DNA of 64,000 nucleotides from Terriglobales bacterium (GTDB lineage: Bacteria > Acidobacteriota > Terriglobia > Terriglobales > Acidobacteriaceae): the NCBI GenBank assembly GCA_035487355.1, contig DATHMF010000006.1:124001-188000 (forward strand). Reading direction: 5' to 3'. The translations under genes were made by a program, and so were the position numbers. This document shows, piece by piece, positions 63,505-64,000 of this stretch. Position 1 is the first letter of the stretch; every line of letters begins with the position of its first letter. The notes under the pieces were generated by a model. It saw only the letters and a program-made list of their open reading frames with translations, searched no databases and was not told where the DNA came from.

Positions 63505-64000
63505 ATGAAGACACCGCGCTGGGGTAACATCAGCACCTACTATACCTTGATCACCATCATCTGCATGGCGTGCGCTCTGGGAACGAATGCTCGCGCCCAG
63601 GGACCTATGGTGACACCCGCGAGGCCCAACATTGTTTTCATTCTCACGGATGACTTTTCAATGAACCTCGTGCAGGAAATGACGCAATCCAAATACCACG
63701 GTTTGCAGGACATGATGAACGAGGGCACGACCTTCTCTAACTTCTTCGTCAGCGACTCGCTCTGTTGCCCATCACGTTCCTCCATCTTCACCGGCAAGTT
63801 TCCCCACAATACTGGTGTCTTTACCAACACTTGGGCGCCCGCGAAAGGCCAAACGGATGGCGGATTTGGAGCATTCATGAAAAATGATGACCAAAAACAC
63901 ACCTTCGCCCTTGCCCTTCATCAGGCCAAACCCGCATACACGACCGCCATGCTCGGCAAGTATCTCAATGGCTATCTTCCCTGGGACACCGAGCCCTACA
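63505..64000 (+). CDS. Secreted sulfatase, N-terminal part (runs off the window)
   Basis: I translated this frame myself; 165 codons are open to the window end. A strong AAAGGAG ribosome site precedes ATG 63505. A signal peptide ends near NARAQ. The mature enzyme starts with RPNIVFILTDDFS (metal-binding aspartates 49 and 50). The sulfatase signature is at SLCCPSRSSIFTG: Cys87 in C-C-P-S-R would become formylglycine, which needs an FGE or anSME enzyme. PHNTGVFTN follows, as in arylsulfatase-like proteins. The natural substrate cannot be named from this part. The adjacent FGE-like kinase domain lacks the catalytic cysteines and is not the activator. Confidence 0.92.
   Translation, partial: MKTPRWGNISTYYTLITIICMACALGTNARAQGPMVTPARPNIVFILTDDFSMNLVQEMTQSKYHGLQDMMNEGTTFSNFFVSDSLCCPSRSSIFTGKFPHNTGVFTNTWAPAKGQTDGGFGAFMKNDDQKHTFALALHQAKPAYTTAMLGKYLNGYLPWDTEPY

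Overview
The window reads as one stretch of a chromosome from a member of the Acidobacteriota, most likely class Terriglobia. This is an inference from gene content, not from a marker gene. Supporting signs are an ECF sigma factor of the type abundant in Acidobacteria next to a Pkn-type serine/threonine kinase, a second kinase with a zinc-ribbon start and a BON-like domain, several PilZ proteins, secreted beta-helix proteins, and short intergenic palindromes common in these genomes. No rRNA and no recognisable transposase or phage gene was found.

Region 1 (1-16677, minus strand) is a surface polysaccharide cluster of the Wzx/Wzy type. In transcription order it encodes a NusG-like antiterminator, a Wzc-like tyrosine kinase/co-polymerase, a Wza-like export protein, three enzymes matching the WbpB/WbpD/WbpE steps of diacetamido-glucuronic acid synthesis with an FAD glycerol-3-phosphate dehydrogenase-like enzyme between them, a secreted beta-helix protein, a Wzx flippase, an asparagine synthase, a methyltransferase, a Wzy-like polymerase and an initiating sugar transferase cut by the window edge. 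Many junctions overlap by a few bases, so the cluster looks like one or a few long transcripts.

Region 2 (17235-31948) holds a cupredoxin plus beta-helix secreted protein, ComM, an unknown secreted protein followed by strong hairpins, a double-PilZ protein, a thiolase, a CPBP membrane protease, a very small lysine-rich gene with its own promoter and terminator, and a translationally coupled helicase-nuclease and rmuC pair. Region 3 (32041-43895) is mostly housekeeping: rsmE-dnaJ-grpE-hrcA, mrp, rmlC, thiG, an FtsB-like protein, a phosphohexomutase, cutA and msrPQ, plus a monooxygenase gene broken by one extra G.

Region 4 (43942-50529) has a PilZ protein and a four-gene set of minor pilin-like genes (FimT, PilV, PilW and a very large PilX-like protein). 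A hairpin covers the ribosome binding site of the first. Region 5 (50604-55528) has a eukaryote-like nicotinamide phosphoribosyltransferase, a receptor kinase and a glycan-type beta-propeller protein.

Region 6 (55529-58380) looks accessory. It has about 1 kb with three strong hairpins and no clear gene, a helical protein of unknown function, and a dense array of 13 tRNA genes, several with unusual bases. Region 7 (58512-64000) encodes a sigma factor coupled to a kinase with an FGE-like sensor domain, then a small secreted protein, a secreted phosphoesterase and the start of a secreted sulfatase.
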